A stretch of 64,000 bases of DNA from Gammaproteobacteria bacterium (GCA_034522055.1 JAXHLS010000002.1:1860001-1924000), one strand, 5' to 3'. Positions 33,783 to 43,469 are shown, counted from the stretch's first letter. Numbers and translations are program-made. Notes: generated from the sequence alone by a model not told the origin.

Positions 33783-34176
33783 TCACCGGGCCTACCGGCG
33801 TCTTACTACCGTATGGGGGGGGCTGGGCGATGAGGCGGGCCTCGGGGACGGCCTGGTGGATGGTGGCGGGGAGCTCCAGGCACAGGCCGGGGACCGGCCT
33901 CACGGAGACCCACAGCAGGTTGAGCCGCAGGTTGAGGTCGGCGAAAAGGATGTTATCGACGTGGTGCTCGAACACCTCTTCGATGCGGGCGACGACCCGC
34001 AGGACCTCGTCCCGGGGCTGGCGGTTGAGAAGGGGGATGAGCATGAGAAAGTCGCTCACCGCGCGGCCATCCTCGAGGTGGGTGGGCGCGCGCCGCCACA
34101 GGGGGCCGGTGGGTCGCCACTCGGGCGTGTCCACGGGTACCCGGGGCAGGCGCTGGGTTTTGTGTCCATCACGCAT
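33451..34176 (-). CDS. Hypothetical protein whose C-terminus runs into the GxxExxY cassette
   Basis: Reads 241 residues, but only about the first 130 look native: LPRVPVDTPEWRPTGPLWRR, HLEDGRAVSDFLMLIPLLNR, NILFADLNLRLNLLWVSVRP. After PPPYGSKTPVGP the chain reads VKKKQINYERRERREK, which is a translation of the 42-bp inverted repeat, and then continues antisense-like through the GxxExxY gene in another frame. The cassette therefore seems to have landed at the 3' end of this gene, replacing its stop codon. Family and function are unknown to me. Confidence 0.55.
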   Translation of the reverse strand: MRDGHKTQRLPRVPVDTPEWRPTGPLWRRAPTHLEDGRAVSDFLMLIPLLNRQPRDEVLRVVARIEEVFEHHVDNILFADLNLRLNLLWVSVRPVPGLCLELPATIHQAVPEARLIAQPPPYGSKTPVGPVKKKQINYERRERREKCKNILFSGKRATALLERVWRSTNNRAADFSRPSTKRVWQSSSATGKSPLSSSHVSHSLTRANVSTSSTSRTSSASSASSSRSRQSGNWATSTGPK

Positions 34177-34332
34177 GGGCTCTACCGCTTGTCCAGGGTG
34201 TTAAAGTTATGTTGAATTGCTTCGCTAAGAACACATAATGGGACCCGAGTCACAGTCAGTTGCGGAACGGGTACCCGCCGGCGGGCGGGCAGGCCGTGAA
34301 TATCAATATTAGTCCATCGACAAGCAGGCGAC

Positions 34333-35169
34333 ATGGAACCCATAACCGGTCTTTTGAGTGACAGCGGCTTGGCGGCCATCCTCGACCACCTGCCCCTCGG
34401 GGTATGCGTGACCGACGGGAGCGGCCGGATCCTGTGGGCGAACGCCGCCGCAAGCGGCCTGTTCGGGCGCTCGACGGGGGAACTGAGCGGGCTCGACGAG
34501 GCCGACCTGCCCCTGCAGAAGGCCCAGCACCAGACGGACGAGGGCCGGCTGATGGAGGTGGTGGGGGCTCCCGAGTTCGGCACCGAGTGGGTGATACGAC
34601 TGGCGGGGCCGGTGTTGCAGGAACAGGGCCGGGAGTTGCAGGTGACGTTCTACGTCGATGCCACCGAGATGGAGCACGCCCGCAACAAGGTGGACCGCCT
34701 GACCCAGGCCCTGCGTGGCCAGGTGGCGACGGACCACACCACCGGATTGTTGAATCACGCCAGCGTGTTGCACCAGCTGGAGATGCAGGTATCCCGCAGT
34801 CGTCGCTACCACAACCTGCTGTCGGTGGTGTTGCTGCGCCTGCACTGCAACGGCGGGGAAGGCGATGACCGGCTGACGGACAGCCAGGTGCTCGCGGTGG
34901 GCCGCATGCTGCGTGACCACACCCGTTGGCCGGACATCATCGGGCGCTGGAGCGAATTCGAGTTCCTGCTGGTGCTGCCGGAGACCTCGGTGGCCTCGGC
35001 CGGGATCCTGCGGGACAAGGTGGCGGAGCAGTTGGCCGTGCTGCCCGAGTTCGCCGCGGTGGACGTGGACTGTCAGGCGGCCTTCAGTACCGCCGAATGG
35101 CACAAGGGCGATACCGCCCTGGACCTGGTGGGGCGCGCCGAGGAAGCGGCGGCCGAACTGGTGTCCTGA
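34333..35169 (+). CDS. PAS domain protein with degenerate GGDEF domain
   Basis: 278 residues. PAS domain at about 8-110 (LAAILDHLPLGVCVTDGSGR, ILWANAAASGLFGRS). Short coiled linker, then a GGDEF-fold domain opening DHTTGLLNHASVLHQLEMQV. The catalytic signature is WSEFEFLLVLPET, so GGDEF is replaced by SEFEF, and the first metal-binding Asp region reads LLRLHCNG. Diguanylate cyclase activity is therefore unlikely; it probably acts as a sensor or scaffold. Preceded by about 115 bp without features. Confidence 0.85.
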   Translation: MEPITGLLSDSGLAAILDHLPLGVCVTDGSGRILWANAAASGLFGRSTGELSGLDEADLPLQKAQHQTDEGRLMEVVGAPEFGTEWVIRLAGPVLQEQGRELQVTFYVDATEMEHARNKVDRLTQALRGQVATDHTTGLLNHASVLHQLEMQVSRSRRYHNLLSVVLLRLHCNGGEGDDRLTDSQVLAVGRMLRDHTRWPDIIGRWSEFEFLLVLPETSVASAGILRDKVAEQLAVLPEFAAVDVDCQAAFSTAEWHKGDTALDLVGRAEEAAAELVS

Positions 35170-35196
35170 GGGGAGCGATGGATGGACGCGCAGATG

Positions 35197-35616
35197 TCAG
35201 GATACTTCGATGATCTCGAAATCGTGACTGATCTGCGCGGTCTTGCCGAGCATGATGGAGGCGGAGCAGTATTTCTCCGCCGACAACTCCACGGCCCGCC
35301 GCACCTGGCCTTCCTTGAGGCCGCGCCCGCTGATGCGATAGTGGGCGTGGATGCGGGTGAACACCTTGGGCACGGTCTCGGCCCGCTCGGCGGCGAGTTC
35401 CACCACGCAGTCGGTGACCTGCTGGCGTCCCTTGCGCAGGATATCGATGACATCCACGGCGGTGCAGCCACCCATGCCGAGCAGCAGCAGTTCCATGGGG
35501 CGCATGCCCCGGTTGCGGCCCCCGTGGTCCGGCGGTCCGTCGATGATGATGGCGTGGCCGCTGCCGGCCTCACCCATGAAGGTGATGTCCTCAACCCACT
35601 TGACGCTGGCTTTCAT
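35197..35616 (-). CDS. OsmC family protein (YhfA-like)
   Basis: 139 residues from ATG 35616, normal family length; an upstream ATG 35661 would add residues outside the family domain. Two conserved Cys in LLLGMGGCTAVDVIDILRKG and VELSAEKYCSASIMLGKTAQ are in OsmC/YhfA positions. The family includes organic hydroperoxide reductases that act through these thiols. Divergent from the crp-like gene, with which YhfA-type genes are often paired in gammaproteobacteria. Confidence 0.9.
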   Translation of the reverse strand: MKASVKWVEDITFMGEAGSGHAIIIDGPPDHGGRNRGMRPMELLLLGMGGCTAVDVIDILRKGRQQVTDCVVELAAERAETVPKVFTRIHAHYRISGRGLKEGQVRRAVELSAEKYCSASIMLGKTAQISHDFEIIEVS

Positions 35617-35661
35617 AGTTCTACTTACCGCACGTTGGAATTCAAGATCGACATTTTTCAA

Positions 35662-35673
35662 TTAGTTAACTAA
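35662..35673. promoter_or_regulatory. Palindrome between osmC-like and crp-like genes
   Basis: TTAGTTAACTAA is a perfect 12-bp palindrome in the 90-bp divergent promoter region. The half CTTAACTAA recurs at 37135-37143 upstream of the minus-strand gene at 36513-37109. The binding protein is unknown. Confidence 0.4.
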
Positions 35674-35707
35674 GCTGGCTTAATAGTCTACCTGAGGATT
35701 ACGTGAC

Positions 35708-36364
35708 GTGGTTAGAGTCGTAGGCGGTCCCATACTGCATCCCCACCTCCCGGCGGGGGGGGCCATAGAAAAGTTCCTGGAGCAGTCCCACCGGCGCACT
35801 TATCCGGCCAAGACCGTGATTATCAGCGCCGGCGACCACTCGGACGAGTTGTTCTATATCCTCAACGGCTCGGTCACCGTGCTCATGGAGGACGACAACG
35901 GCCACGAGATCGTGCTCGCCTACCTCAACGAAGGCGATTTCTTCGGCGAACTCGGCCTGTTTGATGAAGAGCAGAAACGCAGCGCCTGGGTGCGCGCCCG
36001 CACCAAGTGCGAGGTGGCCCAGATCAGCTACGACAAGCTCAAGAACATGTTCAACGACGAGTGCGAGGTCCTGTTCCGCATGGCATCGCAACTCGCCATT
36101 CGCCTCAAGAACACCAGCCGTAAGGTCGGCGACCTCGCCTTTCTCGACGTCTCCGGCCGCGTGGCCCGCGCCCTGCTGGACCTCTGCAAGCAGCCCGACG
36201 CCATGAGCCATCCCGACGGTATGCAGATCAAAGTGACCCGCCAGGAACTCGGCCGCATCGCCGGCTGCTCGCGGGAGATGGTGGGGCGGGTGCTGAAGGA
36301 ACTGGAGGAACGCCACCTCATCGAGGCCCACGGCAAGACCATCGTCGTCTACGGCACGCGTTAA
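35708..36364 (+). CDS. crp: cAMP receptor protein family regulator (CRP/Vfr-like)
   Basis: 218 residues, GTG start at 35708. The cyclic-nucleotide pocket FFGELGLFDEEQKRSAWVRA followed by TKCEVAQI has the GEL and RSA(x)VRA residues that bind cAMP in CRP and Vfr, unlike FNR (no N-terminal Cys cluster). The C-terminal helix-turn-helix is VTRQELGRIAGCSREMVGRV with the CRP recognition residues. It regulates transcription globally; in pseudomonads Vfr controls type IV pili. The class III cyclase at 29851-31263 can supply cAMP. Confidence 0.94.
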   Translation: MVRVVGGPILHPHLPAGGAIEKFLEQSHRRTYPAKTVIISAGDHSDELFYILNGSVTVLMEDDNGHEIVLAYLNEGDFFGELGLFDEEQKRSAWVRARTKCEVAQISYDKLKNMFNDECEVLFRMASQLAIRLKNTSRKVGDLAFLDVSGRVARALLDLCKQPDAMSHPDGMQIKVTRQELGRIAGCSREMVGRVLKELEERHLIEAHGKTIVVYGTR

Positions 36365-36506
36365 CTCCCATGGCGATACGCGCCGCCCCCTGTCCCGCCA
36401 TGTGGGCGGCGAGGTCACGATCATGGAACAGGAAGTCCTCCACCCGGTGGGGGATGTCGACATCGTAGGTGTGCTGCAGCGTCTGCTGCAGGCGGTTGAG
36501 CACCAC
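36318..36506 (-). pseudogene. Possible truncated remnant of a gene downstream of 36513-37109
   Basis: A GTG start 6 nt after the upstream stop gives VLNRLQQTLQHTYDVDIPHR, then VEDFLFHDRDLAAHMAGQ, which looks like genuine protein. After about 47 codons the frame runs antisense into the 3' end of the crp-like gene and stops. The plausible part is too short for a domain, so a 3' deletion joining it to crp is suspected. Evidence is only its coding appearance and operon-like spacing. Confidence 0.3.
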
Positions 36507-36512
36507 GGGGCC

Positions 36513-37109
36513 TCAGTGGCGAAGGGTGGGGGGCGTGGCGGTCAGCGGCGGCAGGGTGGTGGGCTCCCGGCCCCAGCGGGCCACCAGCCGTTCCAGCTCC
36601 GGCGATGCCTGGTCCGGGGCGCCGCGACCACCGAGGTCCGACAGCAGGTGCACGAAGGCCTGGAAGCTGGATGCGAGTTCGCTGAAGGGGCTGTGACCCG
36701 CCAGCCCCGCTCCGTGGGCGAGATCATGGTCGAGGAAATTGTAGGCGTTGCTGCCCATGGCGATGTAGTAGTCCACGCCCACCACCCGGCGCTCCAGGTA
36801 ACCCGGGAACAAGCCCGCCACGAACAGGGCCACGTCGCCGAGGCGCTGGAGAAAGGCCTTGCGCTCGCGGATGGAGTCGGTCTCCAGGGCCTGACGGTAG
36901 AGATCCGCCAGGGCCGGCAGGTGGGTGCGTTCGCCGTCGAAATCGAAGAGCCGGCGCGCATCGCCGTAGCTGGTGAGCAACTCGGCCACATAGCGCACCG
37001 TGACGGGTTGGGGCGTCAACCGCCGGTCCCGGGCGGCCACGGCGAGGGAACGGTAGAAATAGTTGGTGAGGGAGTGGCCGTCTCTGGTAACCCCGGTGGC
37101 ATCGATCAT
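36513..37109 (-). CDS. Conserved hypothetical protein
   Basis: 198 residues, ATG 37109. Helical, no signal peptide or membrane segment. Notable words: LTNYFYRSLAVAARDRRLTP, VRYVAELLTSYGDARRLFDF, LPALADLYRQALETDSIRER, LFVAGLFPGYLERRVVGVDY, YNFLDHD. It forms a small unit with the truncated reading at 36318-36506. Function unknown; I recognise the type from gammaproteobacterial genomes but no named domain. Confidence 0.75.
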   Translation of the reverse strand: MIDATGVTRDGHSLTNYFYRSLAVAARDRRLTPQPVTVRYVAELLTSYGDARRLFDFDGERTHLPALADLYRQALETDSIRERKAFLQRLGDVALFVAGLFPGYLERRVVGVDYYIAMGSNAYNFLDHDLAHGAGLAGHSPFSELASSFQAFVHLLSDLGGRGAPDQASPELERLVARWGREPTTLPPLTATPPTLRH

Positions 37110-37278
37110 GGAGAGTTCTCCGCGAGAGGTCTGACTTAACTAAATAGCCAGATCCTCCGCGGGCGTCAAGAAGTAACTGAAATCATTAGCACTTTTTTAG
37201 TGGTGCTGCTAATCCTCGAGTAGCACACGGGGCGGCCAAAACAACCTCGGAAGTGCCAACCCGCCCGCGTTTCCCGGG
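37110..37278. other. Intergenic region with inverted repeat
   Basis: Contains CTTAACTAA (37135-37143) near the start of the upstream-facing gene and TTAGCAC-T6-AGTGGTGCTGCTAA near 37186-37211, an imperfect hairpin with a T-run that may terminate transcription. No gene. Confidence 0.4.
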
Positions 37279-37740
37279 CTAGCGGATTCCGGCCACGCGG
37301 TGTTTGGCCTTCATGAACTCGCGATGGGGGACGTGAATGAGTTCCGCCACGTTGCGCACAAGATGTTCCTCGTACTTGTCGAGACGGCCGTCGGCATAGG
37401 CGACGCGCCACAGCAGCTCCACCACCTCCACCTTCTCGTGGGGCTCGAAATGCTCGTTGATGAGGGATGTGAACTGAAACAGGGACGTGGCCTCTTCGGC
37501 TTCCGCCTCGGCCAGGGCCAGCAGCTCCGCCGTCTCCCCGGCGCCGAGGTCGAAGGTATCCCGCACCAGCATCTCCACGTGTTGCCGTTCCTCCTCGCTG
37601 ACCTTGAAATCCGCCCGGCTCATCTCGAACAGCAGCGCAGCGGTGGCCAGCCGGCGGCCGTGGCGGGCTCGGTCCTCGTTCTTGTCGTGGCTCTCGGGGA
37701 GGATGCGCGATTCGAAGAGTTCTCTGATGGCGGACAGCAT
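37279..37740 (-). CDS. TerB family protein
   Basis: 153 residues from ATG 37740. TerB-type all-helical domain: RRLATAALLFEMSRADFKVS, EEERQHVEMLVRDTFDLGAG, EKVEVVELLWRVAYADGRLD, YEEHLVRNVAELIHVPHREF. The conserved acidic pairs (ADxxxxxEE and ADGxxxxYEE) are typical of the metal-binding TerB fold, linked to tellurite resistance and stress. It is 19 bp downstream of hspQ and likely co-transcribed. Confidence 0.92.
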   Translation of the reverse strand: MLSAIRELFESRILPESHDKNEDRARHGRRLATAALLFEMSRADFKVSEEERQHVEMLVRDTFDLGAGETAELLALAEAEAEEATSLFQFTSLINEHFEPHEKVEVVELLWRVAYADGRLDKYEEHLVRNVAELIHVPHREFMKAKHRVAGIR

Positions 37741-37759
37741 GGGCGGTACGGGTGAGTAA

Positions 37760-38077
37760 TCAGTTGAGGGCGTGGCGTGGCACGTAGACGCCGTCGCTGA
37801 TGCCCTGGAAATAACGGTCGATCTCCGGATGAACCACCGGTTCACCGGCCTCGTCGAGCTCCAGGTTACGCTCGGCCACATAGGTCTGGTGTTCGCCGCC
37901 GTGGACCAGCACGTGGTACCACGGGGCCTCCTTGGGGGGGCGGGAGCGAGCCACCTGTTCGTACCAGTCGTCGCTGCCGTTGAAGGTGGGGTCCACGTCG
38001 ATGATGACGCCGCGGTACTCGAACAGGCGATGCTGAACCACCTGGCCGACGCTGAATTGTGCCTTGGTCTGCATCAT
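37760..38077 (-). CDS. hspQ: Heat shock protein HspQ
   Basis: 105 residues. Family sequence: AQFSVGQVVQHRLFEYRGVI, DVDPTFNGSDDWYEQVARSR, PWYHVLVHGGEHQTYVAERN. HspQ (YccV) is a small beta protein that binds hemimethylated DNA in vitro and acts as a specificity enhancer of the Lon protease. Full length; first gene of the hspQ-terB pair. Confidence 0.95.
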   Translation of the reverse strand: MMQTKAQFSVGQVVQHRLFEYRGVIIDVDPTFNGSDDWYEQVARSRPPKEAPWYHVLVHGGEHQTYVAERNLELDEAGEPVVHPEIDRYFQGISDGVYVPRHALN

Positions 38078-38244
38078 GAAGCGTACTCTAAGGGATGATG
38101 GACATCATTTGTCCCCGAAGACGCCATGGTATCCATTTCCGGTGCCCATGCAATCATAGGTGAAACCATCCATCCCGGGCCCCGGGCGAGTTATCATCCG
38201 TTCCGCGGCCCCGCATCCAACGATTTTCCCATGATCCTCCGGCA

Positions 38245-39444
38245 GTGAAGTTCTACATCCGCACCATCGGCTGCAAGCTCAACCAGTTGGACTCCGCGCG
38301 GGTCACCGCGGCCCTGTGCGCGGCCGGTCACGAGCTGGCGGCGCGGGAGGAGGAGGCCGAGATGGTGGTGGTGAACTCCTGTACCGTCACCGCCAACTCC
38401 GACCGCAAGTCCCGCCAGGCCGCCAACGGCGCGGTACGGCGAGGCGTGGAGACGGTGGTGATGGGCTGCGGGCCGCGCGCGCGTCCCGGGCCTTGGGCCG
38501 CGGCCCTGCCCCACAGCCGGGTGTTCGAGGAAGAGGAGGACCTGCTGGCCCACTTCGGCGCCGACCCGGAGTCCGCCCCCTTTCCCGTGACCTCCCGCAC
38601 ACGCCTGCCGGTGGCCATCCAGAACGGCTGCGATGATCTGTGCAGCTTCTGCATCACCCGCATCGCCCGCCGGGCCCATCGCAGTGTGCCTGCCGCCACC
38701 GTGGTGGCCCATGTCCGCAGCGCCGTGGCGGCGGGGGTGGGCGAGGTGGTGCTCACGGGGGTCAATCTGGCCGCCTGGGGCGCCGGCCACACCCGCCGCC
38801 CCCGCGAGGCCCGGCTCCACGAACTGCTGGCCGCGATCCTCGAGGATACGGAGGTGCCACGGGTGCGGGTGTCCTCCTGCGGCCCCCAGTACCTGCACGA
38901 CGAATTCTTTGACGTCCTGGCCGACCCGCGCATCTGCGACCATCTGCATCTGTCGGTGCAGAGCGGTTCCCCCGCTGTGCTGGCCCGCATGGAGCGGGGC
39001 CACGATGCGGCGACCGTCCACCGGGTGGCCGCGGCGGCGCGCCGGGTGCGTCCCGATGTCGCCCTCACGGCGGATTTCATCGTCGGCTTCCCCGGCGAGA
39101 CCCAGGCGGAGTTCGAAGAGACCCTGGCCATGGTGCGGGACATCGGTTTCGCCAAGCTACACGTGTTCCCCTTCTCCCCCCGCGAGGGCACCACGGCGGC
39201 GTCCCTGGCCGATGACGTGCCACCCGCGGAGAAAAAGCGCCGCAGCGCCGCCCTGCGCGCCGCCGGCCAGGCCCTGCGCCGGGACTTCATCGCCGCGCAG
39301 CTGGGCAGGACCCGCCAGGTGCTGGTGGAGGAGGACGGCACGGGGTTCACCGGTAACTACGTGCGCCTGCGGGCACCCGGCGCTGCGGAGGGTGCCCTGC
39401 GGGACGTCCGGCTGACCGAGGACACCCTGGCGGACCGTTGGTGA
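38245..39444 (+). CDS. mtaB: tRNA (N6-threonylcarbamoyladenosine) methylthiotransferase MtaB
   Basis: 399 residues; GTG start at 38245 gives MKFYIRTIGCKLNQ. The N-terminal UPF0004 domain has three Cys (TIGCKLNQ, VNSCTVTANSDRKSRQ, VVMGCGPRA) for one 4Fe-4S cluster. The radical-SAM motif CDDLCSFCITRIARR gives C-x3-C-x2-C for the second. GEVVLTGVNLAAWG and VQSGSPAVLARMERGH match MtaB. The C-terminal TRAM region is short. It adds a methylthio group to t6A37 of tRNA. The third Cys region reads GCGPRARPG where most family members have GCYAQ, a minor oddity. Confidence 0.93.
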   Translation: MKFYIRTIGCKLNQLDSARVTAALCAAGHELAAREEEAEMVVVNSCTVTANSDRKSRQAANGAVRRGVETVVMGCGPRARPGPWAAALPHSRVFEEEEDLLAHFGADPESAPFPVTSRTRLPVAIQNGCDDLCSFCITRIARRAHRSVPAATVVAHVRSAVAAGVGEVVLTGVNLAAWGAGHTRRPREARLHELLAAILEDTEVPRVRVSSCGPQYLHDEFFDVLADPRICDHLHLSVQSGSPAVLARMERGHDAATVHRVAAAARRVRPDVALTADFIVGFPGETQAEFEETLAMVRDIGFAKLHVFPFSPREGTTAASLADDVPPAEKKRRSAALRAAGQALRRDFIAAQLGRTRQVLVEEDGTGFTGNYVRLRAPGAAEGALRDVRLTEDTLADRW

Positions 39445-39595
39445 ATCCGGTGAGGCACGCCGGGACCTTGACTTGACGGCCCTGGTAAAATAGTTGGTTT
39501 TTCTTTTCGACGAGCCGCCAAAGGCGTCTCGCGAAGGCCCGGGTGGGGCCCATCCACCCTCGATCACCGCCTCCCCGGAGGCCCAGGTAACAGCC

Positions 39596-42500
39596 ATGAC
39601 CCATGCCACCCAGCCGCGGATCCGCGAGATCCCGTACAACTACACGTCGTTCACGGACCGTGAGATCGTCATGCGTCTGCTGGGCGCGGACATGTGGGAC
39701 GCCCTCAACACCCTGCGCGGCCAGCGCCGCACCGGGCGCTCCGCCCGCATGCTGTTTGAGGTGCTGGGGGACATCTGGGTGGTGCAGCGCAACCCTTACC
39801 TGCAGGACGACCTGGTGGCCATGGCCAAGCGCCGGGCCTCGCTGATCCACGCCCTGCGCCACCGCCTCGACCAAGTGGAGGCGCGGGCCGACGGCAATAC
39901 CCTGGCCCTCGATCTGGTGCGCCGGGCCCGCCACGCCGTGACCCGGTTCGAGGCCTGGCTGAAGGAGCAGAAGGAGCAGCGCCGGCGGCTCGTCAAGCGC
40001 CTGGGCCGGGTGACCCGCCGTGACAACATCCAGTTCGATGGCTTCGCCCGGGTGTCCCACGTCACCGACGCCACCGACTGGCGCGTCGAGTTCCCCCTGG
40101 TGGTGTTGACCCCGGATACCGAGGACGAAGTCGCCCCGATGGTGCGGGAGTGCATCGCGCTGGGCCTCACCATCATCCCCCGCGGCGGCGGCACGGGTTA
40201 TACCGGTAGCGCCGTGCCTCTGTACGCCGACTCGGCGGTCATCAATACCGAGCGCCTGGAAGGCCTGGGTGAAGTGGAGATGCGGGAACTGCCGGGGGTG
40301 GAGGGCGCGGTGCCCACGGTACGGGCCGAGGCCGGGGTGGTGACCCGCCGGGTGACGGAGCGGGCCGGTGCCGCGGAGCTGGTGTTCGCCGTGGATCCCA
40401 CTTCCCAGGACGCCTCCACCATCGGCGGCAACGTCTCCATGAACGCCGGCGGCAAGAAGGCCGTGATGTGGGGCACCGCCCTGGACAACCTGGCGAGCTG
40501 GCGCATGGTGAGCCCCGATGGCGACTGGCTGGAGGTGGAGCGCCTCGAGCATAACCTGGGACGTATCCACGACGTGGCGGAGGCCCGCTTCCGGGTGAGC
40601 CGCTTTCAGGCCGACGGCCGTACCCCCAAGGGGGAGCCCGAGACTTTGGTGATCCCCGGTCCCGAGCTGCGCAAGGTGGGCCTCGGCAAGGACGTCACCA
40701 ACAAGTTCCTGGGGGGGCTGCCGGGCATCCAGAAGGAGGGTTGCGACGGTCTCATCACCTCGGCCGTGTTCGTGCTCCACCAGGCGCCGCGCTTCATCCG
40801 CACGGTGTGTCTCGAGTTCTTCGGCAACGTGCGCGATGCGGTGCCCGCCATCCTCGAGACCAAGCGCTACATCGACGGCCTGAAGCGGGTGGATCTCACG
40901 GGCATGGAGCACCTGGACGAGCGCTATGTGAAGGCGGTGGGCTACAGCACCAAGTCGCCCCGCCACGAACGGCCCAAGATGGTGCTGGTGCTGGACATCG
41001 GCGGCGACGAGGAGGACGCGGTGGCGCGCGCCGCCTCGGAGGTGGTGAAGCGCACCGCCGGGCGGGGCGCCGAGGGCTTCGTGGCCGTGAGCCCGGAGGC
41101 CCGCCACCGCTTCTGGGCCGACCGCGCCCGCACCGCGGCCATCGCCTCCCACACCAATGCCTTCAAGATCAACGAGGACGTGGTGATCCCCCTGGAGCGC
41201 CTCGGTGACTACAGCGACGGCATCGAGCGCATCAACATCGAGCACTCCACCCGCAACAAGCTGCGCATCATCGAGGCGGTGCAGGGGTACCTCGCGGGTG
41301 ACCTGCCCGAGCTGCGGGAGGCCCCGGGCTTCGAGGCCAGCGACGAGGCGGCGGCCATCCTCGAGGGCAAGCGCGCCGCCGCCGAGAGGATCCTGGCGGA
41401 TGTCCATGCCCTGTGGACGCGCTGGCTCGAGCACATGGATGACCCCGCCGCGGAGCACCACGAGAGCCTGCCGGAGAAGGTGCGGCCCCAGGCGGGCCGC
41501 GGCGACACCCTGTTCGACCTGTTGCAGCGCCGGGATCTGCGTATCTCCTACCGCAAGGCGGTGGAGAAGCCCCTCAAGGACATCTTCGGCGGCCAGGAAT
41601 TCGCCGGCGTGTGCCGTCGCCTGGATGCCATCCACGGCGAGCTGCGCCAGAGTCGCCTGTTCGTGGCCACCCACATGCATGCCGGCGACGGCAACGTGCA
41701 CACCAACATCCCCGTGTTCTCCAACGACCAGGACATGATGCGGGAGGCCGAGGCGGTGGTGTCGCGGGTCATGGGCCTGGCCACCGAACTCGGTGGCGTC
41801 ATCTCCGGCGAGCACGGCATCGGCATCACCAAGTTCCAGTACCTCGAGCCCGCCGCGGTGGAGGCCTTCGTGCGCTACAAGAAGCAGGTGGACCCCCACG
41901 ACCACTTCAACCGCGGCAAGCTGATGCCGGGCTCCGGCCTGGCGGGGGCCTATACCCCGTCCCTGCGCCTGCTGCAGCAGGAGGCCCTGTTGCTGGAGGC
42001 CAGCGAACTGGGGGAGCTGAACGACATGATTCGCCACTGCCTGCGCTGCGGCAAGTGTAAGCCCGACTGCACCACCCACGTGCCGGGCGCCAACCTGCTC
42101 TATTCGCCGCGCAACAAGATCCTCGCCACCGGCCTCATCATCGAGGCCTTCCTCTACGAGGAGCAGACCCGCCGCGGCGTCTCCCTGCGCCACTTCGAGG
42201 AGATGAACGACGTGGCGGATCACTGCACGGTGTGTCACCGCTGCCTCAACCCCTGCCCCGTCGACATCGACTTCGGTGATGTCACCGCGCGCATGCGCCA
42301 GATCCTGCGGGCCCAGGGCAAGAAACACTTCAGGCCCGGCACGTGGCTGTCCATGCAGTTCCTCAACGTCACCGATCCCACCACCATCAAGGTGATGCGC
42401 AAAGGCCTCATCCAGTGGGGCTACGGCTCCCAGCGCCTGGCCTACAAGGTGGCGGCGAGGCTCGGTCTGCTGGGGCGCAAGGAGCGTCCCAAGTCCACCA

Positions 42501-43435
42501 CCGGCGCCACCCCGGTGCGGGAGCAGGTGGTGCATTTCCTCAAGAAGCCCATGCCCGGCGACCTGCCTGCCCGGCCCATGCGCGCCCTCCTGGGGGCCGA
42601 GGACGACCGCTACGTGGCCATCATTCGCGACCCGGACAAGGTGAACGACGAATCCGATGCCGTGTTCTACTTCCCCGGCTGCGGATCCGAGCGCCTGTTC
42701 AGCCAGGTGGGCCTGGCCACCCTGGCCATGCTCTATCACGTCGGGGCCGAGACGGTGCTGCCCCCCGGCTACCTGTGCTGCGGCTATCCCCAGACCAGCG
42801 GCGGCGACGATGCCAAGGGCCACGCCATCTCGGTCAACAACCAGGTGCTGTTCCACCGCCTGGCCAACACCCTCAACTACCTGGATATCAAGACCGTGCT
42901 GGTGTCCTGCGGCACCTGCATGGATCAGCTGCTGACCTACCAGTTCCAGCAGATCTTCCCCGGCTGTCGCCTCATGGACATCCACGAGTACCTGCTGGAG
43001 AAAGGGGTGGCCCTGGAGCAGACGGACGAGAGGGTGCTCTACCACGACCCCTGTCACACCCCCATCAAGCACCACAATCCCCTCGCCGTGGTGTCGGGCC
43101 TCATGGGGGCCGAGGCGAAGCTGGCGGACCGCTGCTGCGGCGAGGCCGGCACCTTCGCGGTGGCCCGCCCGGACATCGCCACCCAGGTGCGCTACCGTAA
43201 GCAGCAGGAGCTCGAGGCCGACGTGGCCGCCGTCGGCGGCGGCGCCGGCCGCCCCGTGAAGCTCCTCACCACCTGCCCCGCCTGTCTCCAGGGCCTGTCC
43301 CGCTACGAGGACGAGGTGCCGGTGGAGGCCGACTACCCCGTCACCCACCTGGCAGGGGAGATCCTGGGGGCAGACTGGCAGCAGCGCTTCATCGACACCA
43401 CTCGCCAGGGCGGCATCGAGCGGGTACTGCTTTAA
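39596..43435 (+). CDS. Giant FAD-linked oxidase / Fe-S oxidoreductase (DUF3683 family)
   Basis: 1279 residues from ATG 39596. DUF3683-type N-terminus ([20 protein letters not shown]). FAD_binding_4 domain near 165-400 with [21 protein letters not shown]-terminal oxidase cap up to about 780 ([35 protein letters not shown]). Two 4Fe-4S motifs near 815-890 ([26 protein letters not shown]) and two CCG cysteine-rich domains ([11 protein letters not shown] ... [32 protein letters not shown]). It resembles fused GlcD/GlcF or D-lactate dehydrogenase and should oxidise a 2-hydroxyacid, passing electrons to quinone. Ends inside the first 36-bp direct repeat (2 nt). Confidence 0.93.
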   Translation: MTHATQPRIREIPYNYTSFTDREIVMRLLGADMWDALNTLRGQRRTGRSARMLFEVLGDIWVVQRNPYLQDDLVAMAKRRASLIHALRHRLDQVEARADGNTLALDLVRRARHAVTRFEAWLKEQKEQRRRLVKRLGRVTRRDNIQFDGFARVSHVTDATDWRVEFPLVVLTPDTEDEVAPMVRECIALGLTIIPRGGGTGYTGSAVPLYADSAVINTERLEGLGEVEMRELPGVEGAVPTVRAEAGVVTRRVTERAGAAELVFAVDPTSQDASTIGGNVSMNAGGKKAVMWGTALDNLASWRMVSPDGDWLEVERLEHNLGRIHDVAEARFRVSRFQADGRTPKGEPETLVIPGPELRKVGLGKDVTNKFLGGLPGIQKEGCDGLITSAVFVLHQAPRFIRTVCLEFFGNVRDAVPAILETKRYIDGLKRVDLTGMEHLDERYVKAVGYSTKSPRHERPKMVLVLDIGGDEEDAVARAASEVVKRTAGRGAEGFVAVSPEARHRFWADRARTAAIASHTNAFKINEDVVIPLERLGDYSDGIERINIEHSTRNKLRIIEAVQGYLAGDLPELREAPGFEASDEAAAILEGKRAAAERILADVHALWTRWLEHMDDPAAEHHESLPEKVRPQAGRGDTLFDLLQRRDLRISYRKAVEKPLKDIFGGQEFAGVCRRLDAIHGELRQSRLFVATHMHAGDGNVHTNIPVFSNDQDMMREAEAVVSRVMGLATELGGVISGEHGIGITKFQYLEPAAVEAFVRYKKQVDPHDHFNRGKLMPGSGLAGAYTPSLRLLQQEALLLEASELGELNDMIRHCLRCGKCKPDCTTHVPGANLLYSPRNKILATGLIIEAFLYEEQTRRGVSLRHFEEMNDVADHCTVCHRCLNPCPVDIDFGDVTARMRQILRAQGKKHFRPGTWLSMQFLNVTDPTTIKVMRKGLIQWGYGSQRLAYKVAARLGLLGRKERPKSTTGATPVREQVVHFLKKPMPGDLPARPMRALLGAEDDRYVAIIRDPDKVNDESDAVFYFPGCGSERLFSQVGLATLAMLYHVGAETVLPPGYLCCGYPQTSGGDDAKGHAISVNNQVLFHRLANTLNYLDIKTVLVSCGTCMDQLLTYQFQQIFPGCRLMDIHEYLLEKGVALEQTDERVLYHDPCHTPIKHHNPLAVVSGLMGAEAKLADRCCGEAGTFAVARPDIATQVRYRKQQELEADVAAVGGGAGRPVKLLTTCPACLQGLSRYEDEVPVEADYPVTHLAGEILGADWQQRFIDTTRQGGIERVLL

Positions 43436-43469
43436 AAACGGGAACCACGAAAGACGCGAAATACGCGAA
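43434..43469. repeat. 36-bp direct repeat, left copy
   Basis: A 36-bp sequence identical to 44795-44830, consisting of AAAAACGGGAACC followed by an ACGAAAGACGCGAAA-type arm. The two copies bracket the nucleotidyltransferase gene. Its first two bases overlap the stop codon of the FAD oxidase gene. Confidence 0.95.
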
